Below, one piece after another: positions 1-13,228 of a DNA stretch of 64,000 bases. The stretch is from Callorhinus ursinus (Eukaryota > Chordata > Mammalia > Carnivora > Otariidae), in the NCBI RefSeq assembly GCF_003265705.1, contig NW_020312848.1, positions 53,301,642 through 53,365,641 on the forward strand. The letters run 5' to 3'. The translations under genes were made by a program, and so were the position numbers. How positions within the stretch are numbered: the first letter of the stretch is position 1; each line of letters opens with the position of its first letter. The notes beneath the pieces are model-generated. The model saw only the letters and a list, made by a program, of their open reading frames with translations. It searched no databases and was not told where the DNA came from.

Positions 1-351
1 GAGATGCTAAGACATTGTAATAGCACTACCAGTGAAAATAGCAATGATGGGATGACTCCAAAAATCCTATCAGAGGGAAAATTCACAGGATTTGAAGACT
101 CGCTGGATGCCACTATGTGAGGCAGGGATGAAAGGAAACTGTGAAAGAATGGAAGGTGTTAAAAGTGAAACCCAGGTCAACTGTGATATCTTGAGAGATG
201 GAATCTGGGAGAATGAGCTGGTCTAGATTTGGTTACCAGAGAATAATAGCCTTCTTTAGAAATATGTTGAATAAATAGGTGAATATGACCTCTAGTATGA
301 AAGCTGAAGAGTGAGTTCTGGGCTGGAGGTGTACATTTGGGAGCTGTTGAT
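1..351. other. Degraded repeat-like sequence, no gene
   Basis: Purine-rich sequence whose segment CTGGGCTGGAGGTGTACATT near 320-340 resembles the 3' part of the old interspersed family also seen at 18.6-20.7 kb. Too diverged to name. Confidence 0.3.
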
Positions 352-368
352 ACAAAGAAAGTATTTTA

Positions 369-598
369 TTTTATTTTTTAAAGATTTATTCATTTATTTT
401 AGAGAGAGAGTGTGTGGGGTCAGGGCCGGCGGGGAGAGGCAGAGGGAGAGGGAGAGAACGTGTTAAGCAGACTCCACACTGAGCATGGAGCCTGACACGG
501 GGCTCCATCTCATGACCCTGCCATCGTGACCCTGACATCACACCCTGAGCCAAAACCAAGAGTTGGACACTTAACAGATTGTGTCACCCAGGTGCCCC
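369..598 (-). mobile_element. Can-SINE
   Basis: Minus orientation: poly(T)/AAAGATTTATTCATTTATTT tail on the left, GGTGCCCC head complement on the right. Exact 17-bp TSD ACAAAGAAAGTATTTTA at 352-368 and 599-615. The body is diverged (TGTGTGGGGTCAGGGCC), suggesting an older copy despite the clean TSD. Confidence 0.93.
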
Positions 599-615
599 AC
601 AAAGAAAGTATTTTA

Positions 616-2990
616 AATTATGGTACAGAATGAGATTCCCGAGACAGAGCATATGAAATAAGACAAAAATGCCAAAGATGGAAAGGTACAAAACAACATT
701 TTTTGTGGTCAATGAGAGAAATTTAGACAATGTAGGCAGGAGTATTGAATCTAGAAAGTGACTCTTAGAATGAATATATTTTACTCTGAAGAACAGGGAA
801 GAGATTCCTTAGAGAAATTCAGCCTCTTTTATTGGCACTCATTACTTAGTAATATTAAATCATTGTTTCCATGGACATTTTGAAAAGCTCAATGAAAGTA
901 CAAAGAGATTTATGGTGAAAAATTGTCAGTGAGAAGTATAAATTATATATATTTTTAATTCTCAAAATACAACACATTTCTTCTGTAATAAAAATGCCAA
1001 AACAAAACTCTTTATAATCTTTTTGGCTAGAAGAAATGTGTAGGAAAGAGTGATATTCAAAATAAGTGACTGAAGGAAGATGTGATATATTTATCTTCCT
1101 AAAAAACGATGGCATTGATTTTTAAATGTCTTGAAACTTGTCTAACAGGAGGGAGATCCACTGACTGTGCCCATCAAACCCCAGATGAATGCTTTTTCCT
1201 TAGCCACTCTGGTTCTCCCAGCCAGGTGGGAAGAGAAGGCTGAGGATGCAGATGTATATAACCCACCCCTATGTCTAGGGGTGGGAGTGGGGTCTCAAGG
1301 CCTATTTTATTTCCTCTTTAAAAATAAGGTTTTTTTCTTTAAAATAATAATGGCCAGCAATAAAGAATATTCTAGAGAAGTGGCAACTATCATGCGGTTT
1401 ACCTTTGCCCATTCCTTGCCCCACTAAAAAACTGGAAGAGAGTATTAAATTTGGTGTAAAATTACAAAGACTGTTTGGAAACACTATGGAAAGGAGTCCT
1501 TGAAAATACAACAAAACATCAAATAATTAATTACAAAGTATCTGCCCTCTCATACTCTCTGCTTTTCCATCCTCAGCACCCTTCCACCACCACTAGCATC
1601 TCATAGAATTGAAAATCAGAACAAAGGGGTGAGAAGAGACCAACAGAACGCAGGACCTGACACGTTTGTGAAGAATGACAGGTAAAGGGGTTGCCTGTGT
1701 TATTTGGAAGAAGGTTCATTATAGGATGGTAATTAAAATTATCTCTCACACGGGTAAGTTAGAAGAAGCAGGGCATACTATTTCTCTGAATTATTTCATA
1801 GTCTACTAAGACTGATCCCTCCTATGCCCTCCTGACAATTTGTGCAATGTTCCCAGATTCTCTCCTCATCAATTTTCTTCTTGGTTTTTGAAAGAGAGAA
1901 GCCCAAGTCATTTTCCAGAGCTAGTTCTTTGTGCTTACTATTGCAGATTGCCTTAAAAGGTATGTGCTGGGAGACTGTACATATTAAGGACAAGGGAGGC
2001 TCACTGTATAATCTATGCATCACATGAAGGATTTATAAAATAAAAGGCTATTTATAGATTATAATCTAAACTTTCATCATGTTCTTTTCCCTCTCAGAGA
2101 ATCCCACTTGGATTTCTCTCCTGTTCTCCTTCCTTGCTAATTGAATCTTCCTTTTTTAATGTTTCTTTCCATTGTCTTTTCCTTGCTTCCTTTGAAGAGA
2201 AAGTTAGGTTTTTATTCTCATTTTATCCCTTTTCATCTTATTTTCTATTGAATAGATGGTCTGTTGTTTTGTATCTCACCGCTAAGTTGGGAAATTCTCC
2301 ACATCATTTATTTAATGAACTAATTACAATTCTTGTGACTTTAATTTGGTCAATTACAATTTATGTTTGGTTACCTCGAGTTCCTAGACTGACACAAATT
2401 GTGTCACTTCTAGCAGCTACAAATGCCATTGAAAATAAAAATTTGGTGTCGTTCCAATCAGTCAGCTTTCCCTTCTCCTTTTTAATTATTTATTTTATTT
2501 TTAAGGCTCAAACTTCTGTCATTATGAAGAGGATTGTTCATTATTCCAAAAACTGCTAAGAACAGGATTGCTACCCAAGCAGAAGAGAATCTGTTTTAAG
2601 TGGTGAGACATTTGGGTTGATTGTGGAAGAAAAAGGTGCTTCGTACTCTCCCTTCACTGGTAGAAATGCTTCTTTTTAGAATTCTGAGACCTGGTCCTTA
2701 TTCAGATTATTCTCAAAATAGAATGTAGTGACATTTATAAAAGGAGGAATGAATTCTACTTTGTTTCTTTACACCTAAATACTTCAAAATTTAAACACTT
2801 CATGAAAAAAGATTAAAAGTGTATCTATTAACACTAATATACTTAATTTAGTGGATTCAAGTCTGTAGAATGTTAAAACAATAAGATTAAGTGTTGAAAG
2901 AGACATTCTAAATATTTATTTAGCCCCATCTACCTGTATCACTGTAATTGGTGTTTCTCTGAGATACAAAGAAAGCACAATTTAATCTGA
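616..2990. other. Intergenic, nothing recognised
   Basis: AT-rich sequence. The longest open frame (2134-2559, 141 codons, no ATG start) is hydrophobic because of T-rich codons and resembles no protein I know. Confidence 0.5.
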
Positions 2991-2992
2991 TT

Positions 2993-3200
2993 CTACAAAT
3001 ATTTATTAAATTACTATTATGGCCAAGACACTGTGCTAAGTACTGCATGGAATACAAATATAGGAAATGTGAAGTCTAGCAAAGGCTTGAGTTCAGTTCT
3101 GTTTATCTCAGACAAGATTTATTGAGCATCTAGGTACTATGTTAAGTATTGAAAAATACAACACATTATCTGTAGGCAAAGAATTTACAGTCTGGTAAGT
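2993..3200 (+). repeat. Ancient interspersed repeat fragments
   Basis: Two successive copies of a TTTATTxAGCAxCTAxxTACTATGTxAAG-like motif (about 2998-3050 and 3115-3160), typical of old mammalian repeats with a TTTATTGAGCACCTACTATG start. Family name not certain. Confidence 0.4.
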
Positions 3201-3251
3201 TGGGGTTGATGAGTCCTTAAAATTACATGCAAAATTGTGTGTGTCAGTGGC

Positions 3252-3271
3252 GTGTGTGTGTGTGTGTGTGT
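3252..3271. repeat. (GT)n microsatellite
   Basis: Ten GT units, preceded by a short interrupted GTGTGT run. Confidence 0.95.
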
Positions 3272-5625
3272 ACACGTGCACATTTTTTTCTGAGAAGAGA
3301 GGTACTATCTTCAAGATTCTCCAAAAGTTCAGTGACCCCCAAAAATATTAAATTCATGTGTGCAGTACAGAGTAGACTCTCAGAGCTATAAGAGAGATCC
3401 AAACAAAGGACTCTTCCTGACCCTGGTCCTTCAATTGCCTACATGGTGCTTAGGACTGAGCTATGTGCTGAGATGATCATTAGCAGAGGATTTTACAAGG
3501 AAAAGGAAGATGGTCTTCAGAATCAGAAGGAAATTTTAAAAGTTAGTGCTAAATAGAGGGATATTAAATGTTACAGGAGAGAAGGGAATAGTCAGTAAAT
3601 CCTGGAACAGGGGCAACCAGATTTTGGATCCCTGAAGGAATACAGCTCCGAGGAGCCTTGAAAAACATGTAGGGCTTAAGTAATTGGAAACAAGACAGTG
3701 CATGCCTGGTTTGTGGAGATGGCCTAAACAAAGCTAAAGAGCAAGGAGTAAGCAGGAATGGACAGTGATTCTTTCCTTGATGCTCTTGGATGCATCCTGA
3801 ACTGATGGAGTCCTGGATCCACACTCTTTGAAGTCCAATTGTACTTCAACTCAGCTCTGAAAGTTACCACACCTGTTATACCACTGTTGGCTGAGCCAGA
3901 AGCAGAGATTTTGTGTGCATAAATTTATACACATAAAGAAACACACAGACATGTTAGTATCACATATATATGGATATGCACATATGTATATTATCACACA
4001 GCTCTTTTGATCAATGTTCCTCAAGAAAATAAGTGTCTGTATTATAAGTATATTTTGAAAATACTTCTTGTGAAATTGTAGAATAATATTTTAATCAGTG
4101 AGTAGAATGAGATAAAAAGAACAATTTTAAATACATTCTAAGACTATATTGGGTATACATTTTAAAAAGCAAGAATTGCAAAAAAATAAATAAAGAGCAA
4201 GATTTGCAATATTTCTGCCTTGTCGTATTTACCAGAAAAATACCAGACTTCCATTTCACTTTATGTTGAGAAAAATCATTGTAGTTTGTACTGTATTCCT
4301 TTAATGTTACTATCAAATCCTTAACTAGTCCTTCTTAAACCACTTTCATATAAAGAATGGATCTTACTATAAACTTCTGCATTTTGTCCTATTCCATATT
4401 TTGTGCCTTGAATGAAGTTATTCAAAAAGAATGTCACTGAGAAGTTTATCACTAAGAAAAAGGGGCATTTGAATAGACAACTGAGCCATATTCATGAGCT
4501 AATGGCTTCAAAATTATGATTAGATCAAAACAGATGCACCCTTTGTATGCATTGATTAATGAGACCAGGGCAGAGAACCTATCTATGCTTGCTTATAAGC
4601 ATCACTTGCTATCCACATTAAATCAAACATAGATTCAGAGCACAAGAGCATGAGTATTTTACAGAAGTACTAAAGAAAGAACTGTCACTAAAATTGAATA
4701 CAGTAAGGACAAATACATGATGAACACAGAGAATGACTATTGGGTTTTTTTTTCAGTGTAGTTTTATTACTACTAAATTTCCTATGCCTCTTATATTGAC
4801 TCTTGAAAATTATTTTCCTCTATTATTATTTTTTATTGTTATTTGGTTATTATCTTTAAATCTGCTTTTTTCCAAAAGATTTTCAATATTTTCTACATTT
4901 CTTGGCACATTATTTATATATTTTCTACCCAATGATATTATTTATTTTCTAGCATTTTGCTTCTTAGGAAAGAAAAATATATTTGAAGGAAAGATAGATA
5001 ATATTCCAGAGAACATGTCCATCTAAAATAGTACTTTGATGCACATTCTAATATTTGTATTGGGCTGGATTTCTAATTACTCTGTCATTTCAGAAGCAAT
5101 GTAACAAGAGTGGTCTGCACATGAGAAAAGTATTTCCATTTGGAAGACCCAATGCTCTATTTAGAGATGGCTTCTGCATAGTAAAGTTCTAGAAAGAGAT
5201 TTTTGATTAGGTTATTTAAATAAATAAATGCAAATGATAATGTGCTTGGTGTTTGTAGCTAACATAAGAGCATAATTGTAATTGCCAAGATAAATACTTC
5301 TTCAGCCATATTCTTGTTGCACTTAATGACTGTCTCCTTCATTGGATAACACTTGATTTCAAAGCAAAAACTCTAGATTTTTAAAAAAATTCTGTCATAT
5401 CACAATAAATTTCCTATTTAATGTCTTAACACTAACTTTACCTTTATAGACCAGCTTTAGTATCAATCCTTTAAAATGTATTCTCAAAGAAAACTATTTC
5501 ATAGGTAATAAGATCATCATCTCTTTAGTCTTGGACAATTTTGCTAAATGGATACAACATTGGTAAAAATTTTTAGTTGCATTTTACTTTCGGGGGGGAA
5601 ATTTACTCCTGGCTGTAGAGGGACC
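3272..5625. other. Intergenic, nothing firmly recognised
   Basis: 3480-3830 has the GA-rich texture of the degraded repeat family at 25.3 kb, but I could not align it. 4730-5020 is T-rich and gives a chance 97-codon frame. Confidence 0.4.
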
Positions 5626-5642
5626 AAAAAAATAATACATGG

Positions 5643-5836
5643 TGGGCGCCTGGGTGGCTCAGTTGGTTAAGCAACTGCCTTCGGCTCAGGTCATGATCCT
5701 GGAGTCCCTGGATCAAGTCCCGCATCTGGCTCCCTGCTCCGCAGGCAGTCTGCTTCGCCCTCTGACCCTCCCCCCTCGCATGTGCTCCCTTTCTCTCATT
5801 CTCTCTCTCTCAAATAAATAAATAAATAAAACCTTT
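5643..5836 (+). mobile_element. Can-SINE (GATCCTGGAGTCC subtype)
   Basis: GGCGCCTGGGTGGCTCAG head and four AAAT units in the tail. TSD AAAAAAATAATACATGG at 5626-5642 and 5837-5853. A 60-codon frame here (GAWVAQLVKQL...) is the usual Can-SINE artefact. Confidence 0.96.
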
Positions 5837-5854
5837 AAAAAAATAATACATGGT

Positions 5855-8194
5855 TAAAATATTCTCAATACTGTCCTCCCACTCATTTAATTACTTAGAT
5901 GTTTTGATTTTTGAAATTCTATGCTTTGTTTTTCTTAGAATGTGGGTATGGATATTAAATCCATAGTGGTGACACTAAGATCACCAAAAGGAAAGCAAAC
6001 ATTTTATGAGAACATATGATTCTTCAACCAACTAAAAGTCACACAATGGGTGCTCAGCTTAGAAAAACTATGGGATAGTCAAGGCTGAACTCAAACTTCA
6101 CTATGGGAAACGACTGCTAGCCTCTATTAATTTATATTCCTGACTCATTAAGTAGAGGGGAGAACTTAAACCTAACTTTTGCTCAAAGTACAGCTGCAGT
6201 CTTCAGCCTACTTTCCAGTTAATCAAGAGTTAAGTCCAGAAACACTGGAAAATGACTGAGTAGTCTTACTTTTTCACAAGTATCTTTACCATTTGCCAGA
6301 GCTTTTCAGAAATAAAACTTGTTGGTTTCTACATGTATCACTCATTTCTTTCTTTCCATATTCTTTTTGTATAAATCATAAACAATCTAGAGTTTAACCA
6401 AGTCTTGTGAGTTACATATTTTTGGTTGATTTGTTTGCATGCTTGTTCTCCAACCATACCGTATCCCTCAACACTCCACATACACATGCTACACTTAGAC
6501 TGCCGGGTAGCCAAGCAGAAAAAATATCCCCAGTCTCAGAAACTGTTTCCTAAGTTAGGCAGTATTTTCAACTTCCCTAAAGATGTTTTCTTTCATCGCT
6601 TCTTGATGAAAATACCATATGTCCCCATGGTTCACATAATAGAAAATGTAATCATACACATCTGGGCAAGGTGAAGAATGCCAAGGCTGACCCAGGAGCC
6701 AAATTATGTTACCTTAATCTTTCACACTTAGTTCAGGAAAAAATGTTAAAACTTAAAATAATAGGGTCTAGAAGCCCTAAAATGGCTCTATTTCATAGAA
6801 TTTGGAATTGTAATTTTAAAACCTTTTACAGTTTTTAAAAAGCTACCAATTAAGCTGCTAAAATTCAGAGGGTTTTTGCTTCAGTATAACTCCCCCCATA
6901 ATTTAATTTTCATTTGAGCAGTCAAGAAATATATACACAGGACCTGGGTGAATTATGAGCTTTGCCTTTTTTCCTCCCATTTACAGCCTCCATACTTTTC
7001 CTCTTCCCCAACCCTATCCTTTGGCCTATTCCCTACTTCCTTTTTGCTGCTGATAATCTTTTCCATTTTGATACAGTTGCACAGTAACTGGGTCTCCTAA
7101 AATTCCAAAGGCATTGTCACATAATACCAAATATAAAGTACTTAAGAGGCTGTGAACAAGGCTATTTCTCTCCCTAAGTACGCTCCAGTTACCATCTTTA
7201 TCTCTAAAATCAAGTTTCTGTCTGTATTGGTTATTAGATCGTAGGAGAACAGATTTGGATGGATTTGGAAGGTGTGTTTGGGATGGTACAAACAAAATTC
7301 ATTATGGAGTACTATGGCCAATGGTGGTGATAAAGGGCATCTCAAAGAGAAGGCAGTTATCCACAGGTGGCAGCTGAAAGCAGGACCCTTAGGGCTGCTA
7401 TGCAAAAAGAAACAACAGTTTTTTCAAAAGTGAACCCTAGGAGGCAGGGCTTGACTTGCATTTGGGTTGCTTCTCTTGTGGACATTCCCATAGGTGAGCA
7501 GTAGCAGGGACTTTTATATTTAAAGACAGTTTTTGATCCTTCAAGCAATTTTAGAGCGGTATATGAAGAGCTGGTATATGACAATACTATATTGTAACTT
7601 TAAGTTCTTAAAAATTATTTACACTTTAATTTCTTAAAAACTATAGTAAATTTTTTTTTATTTTGCTATGTATAGTAGATTGAAAGAAATAATTAAAATG
7701 TGGTCCTTGACTTCAAATAGCTGACAGTCTTATGAGGTAGAAGACTAAATTTGCCTCCTGTAATGCATGACAAAGAGGTTTAGACAGTGTACTATGTCAG
7801 CACTGAGCAAAGTTTACTAGTCTTGACTGGGCATATAGAAAGGCTTTATTAAAGTATCTGATTTCATATATGAAATCTTACAATTTTAACTTTAAAAATG
7901 TTTTACAAAGCAGCTATTCATGCCACTAGTAGTTTGAAGAATTTTTGGCAACACCAGACAACAGAAAAAATCTGAATATATATACCTTCAAATTCATTTT
8001 GTTTAATCAACAAAGTTTTACACAGAGACAATGTAACTTTACTATTTTTTTCTTTCTTCCTCCCACTTTCCATCTCCTGTCCCTTTTAGCTGTCCAAGCT
8101 CCTGGTCCCACAATTCCTTTGTACTGGTCACCATCTCCCAAATTAAAGGAAAGGGCAGGACTCTCCAGGGAGAAAATGGATGACAATGGCATTT
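5855..8194. other. Intergenic, nothing recognised
   Basis: No repeat or coding region that I can support. Short frames around 7026-7584 overlap on the minus strand with no protein-like features. Confidence 0.5.
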
Positions 8195-8400
8195 AGGGGT
8201 CAAGAAGCAATAAAAAGGTGGCTTTGGATCAGACCATGAAAGGCCCTGTCTGCCATATGTAGGGGTATGAATCTTACGTAACTCTGTAGGTGTTTCAGTG
8301 AAGGGCTTTAAGCGAGACATTGACAAGACCAGATCCGCATTTCAGAAATATGATTGCAACAGCACAGAGATAGGAGACGCAGAGAGATAAAGGTCTGAAG
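8195..8400 (+). repeat. Old interspersed repeat fragment
   Basis: GATCAGACCATGAAAGGCCC followed by TAGGTGTTTCAGTGAAGGG and ACATTGACAAGACCAGATCC. This is the same order of motifs (gene-like phrase 'agggccttgtaggcca' then 'gagtgacatgatctga') seen at 20.2-20.4 and 25.8 kb. Possibly an L2-type LINE; name tentative. Confidence 0.45.
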
Positions 8401-8448
8401 GGCTGTATTAGAATGATTTCATTATCACCTTTTGGCATTAAAGAAGCT

Positions 8449-8834
8449 ATATTAGTTTGCTAGAGCTGCTGTAACAGGGTACCATAATCAGAGTGGCTTA
8501 AACAACAGAAACTTATTGTCTCAAAGTTCTGAAGACTAGAAGTCTGAAATCAAGTTGTTGTCAGAGCAAATTCCTTTTGAGGGCAATGAGGGAAAGATCT
8601 GATCCAGGCTTCTGTCCTGTTTTTATGTTCACATAGTTCTCCCTGTACATCTGTATTCAAATTTTCCCTTCTTAGAAGATCATCCATCAAATTGGATTAG
8701 GATCCACCTAATAACCTCATTTTTAACTTGATTACCTCTGTAAAGACTCTATCTCCAATAAGGTCATGTTCTGTGGTACTAGGGCTTAGGACTTCAACAT
8801 ATGAATTTTGAGGGGATACAGTTCAACCCATGAC
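8449..8834 (-). mobile_element. MLT1-type MaLR LTR
   Basis: Reads TATTAGTTTGCTAGAGCTGC, GTGGCTTAAACAACAGAAAC, GATTACCTCTGTAAAGACTC and GACTTCAACATATGAATTTT in order, the reverse complement of the MLT1 (ERVL-MaLR) LTR consensus as I recall it. Nearly full length, heavily mutated, no internal region beside it. Confidence 0.85.
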
Positions 8835-8854
8835 AGAGACCAATAGACAAGAAT

Positions 8855-8966
8855 TAAATAATTTGTTTGAAATTATAGGGCTAGTCAGGATTAAAATCTA
8901 GATCTGTTAACTCCTAGTCCAGGATTCTGTCTACTATACTCCTAGTCCAGGATTCTGTCTACTACA
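8855..8966 (-). repeat. MIR fragment with internal 28-bp tandem duplication
   Basis: GGGCTAGTCAGGATTAAAATC followed by AGTCCAGGATTCTGTCTACT matches the 5' half of MIR in reverse. Unit 8910-8937 is repeated at 8938-8965 with one difference at the last base. Confidence 0.55.
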
Positions 8967-9549
8967 CTAGAGGTGATGCAAGAAAGCACTCTGTTACCAG
9001 CCATCATTGTGGTTTCAATAAGGTAACTTCTAAAGTGCTGATATTGCCCATAAAGAATCAGTTATTCACAAAGGGATTGACTAATGTCTTGAAAATTTTT
9101 TAAATTACAGTCCTGATTTTAGCAACCAAATTGATTTTTTAATAGAATTCAGAAAGCAGAGTTACTTTTCTTAAAGCAAACATCATGAGGTTATTCAAAG
9201 TACTACACCCAAGCCCTCACTCATGCAGTATTATTCAGCATCATCCAGTGATGCTTTCAAACAAATCCCAGGAGCACAGTTTGTGAAAAAATTAGATGGG
9301 ATAGCTTGTTTTTACTGGTTAAAACTCCACTTTTCTTTTATATGAAATAAGAACATAGCATTTTTTTGTTTTTATAATAATGTTATAAAGCTTACATCAT
9401 AGTATTCAAAACAAACCAGGACAAAGGACTAAGTGGAGATAATAATATGGAGCCTAAGCTTGGGAACAAATCTCAAATTCTTTCCCTGATGTCATATGAT
9501 GATTATATAGGATTTACGTGGGTGGTGCTCAGATGCTATAAATCTTTTA

Positions 9550-9745
9550 TTTTTTTTTAAAGATTTTATTTATTTATTTGAGAGAGAGAATGAGATAGAG
9601 AGAGAGCACGAGAGGGAAGGGGGTCAGAGGGAGAAGCAGACTCCCTGCTGAGCAGGGAGCCCGATGCGGGACTCGATCCTGGGACTCCAGGATCATGACC
9701 TGAGCCGAAGGCAGTCGCTTAACCAACTGAGCCACCCAGGCACCC
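9550..9745 (-). mobile_element. Can-SINE (GATCCTGGGACTCC subtype)
   Basis: AAAGATTTTATTTATTTATTTG tail on the left, GGCACCC at the right. Exact 19-bp TSD AGATGCTATAAATCTTTTA at 9531-9549 and 9746-9764. Confidence 0.97.
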
Positions 9746-9764
9746 AGATGCTATAAATCTTTTA

Positions 9765-12640
9765 ACAGATAGTTATAACCACAGGTAATTCAAATTATTC
9801 ATTATACTAAATCATTGCACCATCAATGGAAATTTGTTTAACACTACTAAAAGGACTTCATCTGTTGAAGAGGTAGAACAGTTTGATCAATTGTCAGAAT
9901 TTTGTTATGCCACGTGATTTATCCTTTTTTTTTTTGGTAAGAGAAAGTATACAATAACAATTAATAAGCATAAGGCTACACAGAGATATCCCTCAAAGAT
10001 CTTGAAAATAAGTGAACTTGTCCATGGAGAAGTAAATTGTAAAAGCAACAAGTAATGAATTAGTAAAGAGATAAGCAGTCCCTGGAAAGAAACAGGATGA
10101 CTGATAGGCCATACAATCAAGCTTAACTCCAGTCCAGTTATACACACACATGCATTGCACACACACACACACACACACACATTCAAAAGAACTATGTCCA
10201 TCCGAAAGGCAACTGATCAGTGTAAAAAGAAAAAGAAAAGTCATATAGGCTGCTGTTAACCGTACCCATTCAAACACTCTGTATGGTAGAGAAATACTCA
10301 TCTCTCAGCCATCAGGTGTTTCCAATCCAAATGGCAAGGCTGTTCCTCCAGTGGAAATGGATGGAGGTGATGATAGCTGATAGACTACTGATTTCTGGTG
10401 CCATTGGTAAACCCCTTACTTTTTGAGAGAGGTGTGTTAAGCCACATTAGAATGAGGCAATTCCATATTTAATTCATTTAACTCCTTTTGTTCAGATTCT
10501 ACTCTGAAATAGCATCTTCCTGATTATGATTGTTTGACCTACAGAGTTTGACTATAGAGAGAGAATACAATACTAGAACAGAATAGAGTATTCTAGTACC
10601 GTATGATAGTCCCCATTCTAATTGCAAATTAATACACTGACAGCCTGGCATCAGTCCCTCAAACTTTTATGCATCCTAGTTATCCTGAATAATTTTCTTA
10701 AGGCTATCTTTAGGATGATGTTTGACCTTTAGAGAAAATGGACAACTTAATCTGGACTTTATCTGGTTCTGTCTGGCTCCAGGAGGCTTTCCCTTAGATG
10801 ACACCATTATCACTTTCTTCTCTTTTCCTATTCATTTCTACTTTGAGCAGTAAGAAAGTGTTCTCACCATTATGTTTCCATGCAGTTTTTCTCTTCCTCT
10901 ATTCTTAAGCAAGAGAAGCATGTCTAATTGTCCTAATGTCAACCATATACATTATCTAAGTCAAAAAAATCATTTACTTTAAAACACACACAAATTGTTA
11001 CTTTTAAGAACTTAAAAGATTTCACTCAATTAACACTAAATCAGTTTCATCGTAGAACTAATATTGTACCCTATGAGAAATACAATTTGCATTCCATTAG
11101 TTCATATTCTTAAAATGCTTCAAATGGAAATGTCTTTGAGTGTTAAGTATTTTAGCCTCCTGAAGGCTTGTTATTTATCATTAATGCTTCATCAAGAAAT
11201 GACTTTTTTATAACCTAGTTTTAAAATTCCATCAATAAGTACAAAGCTTCACAATAGGTCCTTGAACCTCCATTCTCAATAATAAGTAACATTTATCTCT
11301 GTGTTTTATACACATTATATGGAATTAGAGCCCCCCATAGAGACATTAGATTAGGAATTATAAAACCAATGTGGCATGCAGTCATTGTCCTGATATTTTC
11401 AAACCATCAACAAAGAATGGAAAAAGGGGCATCTGGGCCCTGACCTACCATGTGGGACCATATTATGCAGGAGGATATCTCTATGAGAGTCACTAACTAG
11501 ACTGCCTGTGTAAAGTTAGATAAGGGGCAAGCTTAATACTGAGAAACTATATAAATAATCATGCAGTTCACCAAGCAAGGTAACACTGCACCCTGCAGGG
11601 TCTGAATCAGATGACTCAGTATGGGAAGAAAAATATTTGTATTTAACTGGAATTTAATTTAGTTTCACATTCTCACTATAGGTTAATCTTCCTTAAAAGT
11701 AGGTCACTAAATTGGTAGTGTTTTGAAGTGTTAATTTCTTTTGCCATGTCTGTCATGTCTGTAGACCAACTTTTGTAGTTTATAGTGTAAATCCACACTG
11801 ATCCAGACTAATTTGAGGGGTTAATTCCATGGTGATCAATGAAATGGCTAAAATGAAGACTACTGTCTAACTGTTAACAAGAGGATTTCAAGTAAAGGTC
11901 TTTCAAAACCTAATTTAATGAGAAGGGATTCATATGTAATTAACTCCATCATTCTTAAATATGTGTTAAAAACTATCTCTAAATAAATATTTTCTGAAGT
12001 TAAATATATATGTCTCCCTTCTTGTTTTATCAAAAAGTTTTTTTCTTTATAGATATTTTCTGAGAAATTTTCAGATCAACCTTGATCCAATTTTATTAAC
12101 TCATAAATGGTTTTTGAGCACACAGTGGATGGTGGACATTTATATTATGTCTCCTTACAAGCAGACAACGTCATACAGAATCAGCAAGAGCTTCTTGCAG
12201 CCTTGAAAGGTACGTCAGTTTTTCCATCCATCAGAAGAGCAAACTTCATCAAAATTTTTATCATTACCTTATTAATTTCCCTCCATTACTCCCTGTAATC
12301 TCTAATTATAGAGCCAAGTAATGCTATGATAAGTTCTGCTGGTTAGTAGAGATGTTTCTAATCCAACTGACGAATGTCCTCTAAAACACTTGAGCTCTTA
12401 AATTAACCTGGTAAGTCATGCTTCATAAGAGCCAGTAAATATCCCAGTTCATTTTGGCAATCCAAGGAGATTTTTTATAATCTGGGAAAGGTTAAGAGAT
12501 GCAGCTCCAGTTCCTAGGACAGTATTTGACATACACTGATCTTACCCAAGGAAAAGCTATTCTTCCCTAGAATCTCAAGGCAAATACATGATTCATTCTG
12601 TATCATTAGGCTGTGTACAGAGAGTACAGAAAAAGGTGTT
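9765..12640. other. Intergenic, nothing recognised except a (AC)n run
   Basis: Unique-looking AT-rich sequence. Frames at 9905-10301 on the minus strand come from the (AC)n run and are not credible. Confidence 0.5.
10158..10181. repeat. (CA)n microsatellite
   Basis: Twelve CA units, following an interrupted ACACACATG run. Confidence 0.95.
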
Positions 12641-12647
12641 GGGAAGA

Positions 12648-12775
12648 GAGAACTAGTATTTATTGAACAACTATTTTAGCTGTCCAATAGCTATAATATT
12701 CCAGCAAGTGATGGCGTTTTACACAGGTAGGCTTATTTTATACTCACAAAAATTCTACAAGGTAGATAGGGTCAA
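12648..12775 (-). repeat. MIR fragment
   Basis: TAGTATTTATTGAACAACTATT, then TTTTATACTCACAAAAATTC and TACAAGGTAGATAGGGTC match reversed MIR. Confidence 0.5.
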
Positions 12776-12849
12776 TGTATCAATTCATTCCATGAATAAA
12801 CATATATAGCTGATAACACTCTATTGTATAATGAAATTTGCTATGAGAA

Positions 12850-13035
12850 CTTAACTGTTCTCATACACATATAAAAAGAGATAAATATGTGAAATGATGG
12901 ATGTGTTAATTAACTAGATAGTGGGGGAGAATCCTTTTACAGTGTATACATACATCAGATCACCATGACCCACACCTTAAATATCTTACAATTCTATTTG
13001 TTCATTATACTTCAATGAAGCTGATACTAAAAAAA
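12850..13035 (+). mobile_element. L1M 3' end
   Basis: GATGGATGTGTTAATTAACTAG, CAGTGTATACATACATCAGATC, CACCTTAAATATCTTACAATTC and TTCATTATACTTCAATGAAGCT in order, the typical 3' UTR end of older mammalian L1, with an A-rich tail. Confidence 0.75.
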
Positions 13036-13179
13036 GAAAGGAAGAAAAACTCAAAGATAATAATAACTTGGCTCTAGGAAAAGAGAGATTCGAGCCAGGC
13101 TCTTTATAGTATATAGGTTTCAACATGGTGGACTACGTAAAAATAATATTTATTTGGTATATCAAGATACACGTAAACA

Positions 13180-13180
<1 letters not shown>

Positions 13181-13226
<46 letters not shown>
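13181..13226. repeat. (AC)23 microsatellite
   Basis: Forty-six uninterrupted bases of AC, the longest pure dinucleotide run in the window; likely length-polymorphic. Confidence 0.99.

Positions 13227-13228
<2 letters not shown>

Noticed and set aside
2134..2559. 141-codon hydrophobic plus frame
   Set aside because: T-rich DNA gives hydrophobic codons; there is no ATG at the start, no known domain and no splice context.
5639..5821. Frame reading GAWVAQLVKQLPSAQV...
   Set aside because: Translation of a Can-SINE; the same peptide type appears at 37811-38002 and 45839-46042. A known annotation artefact.
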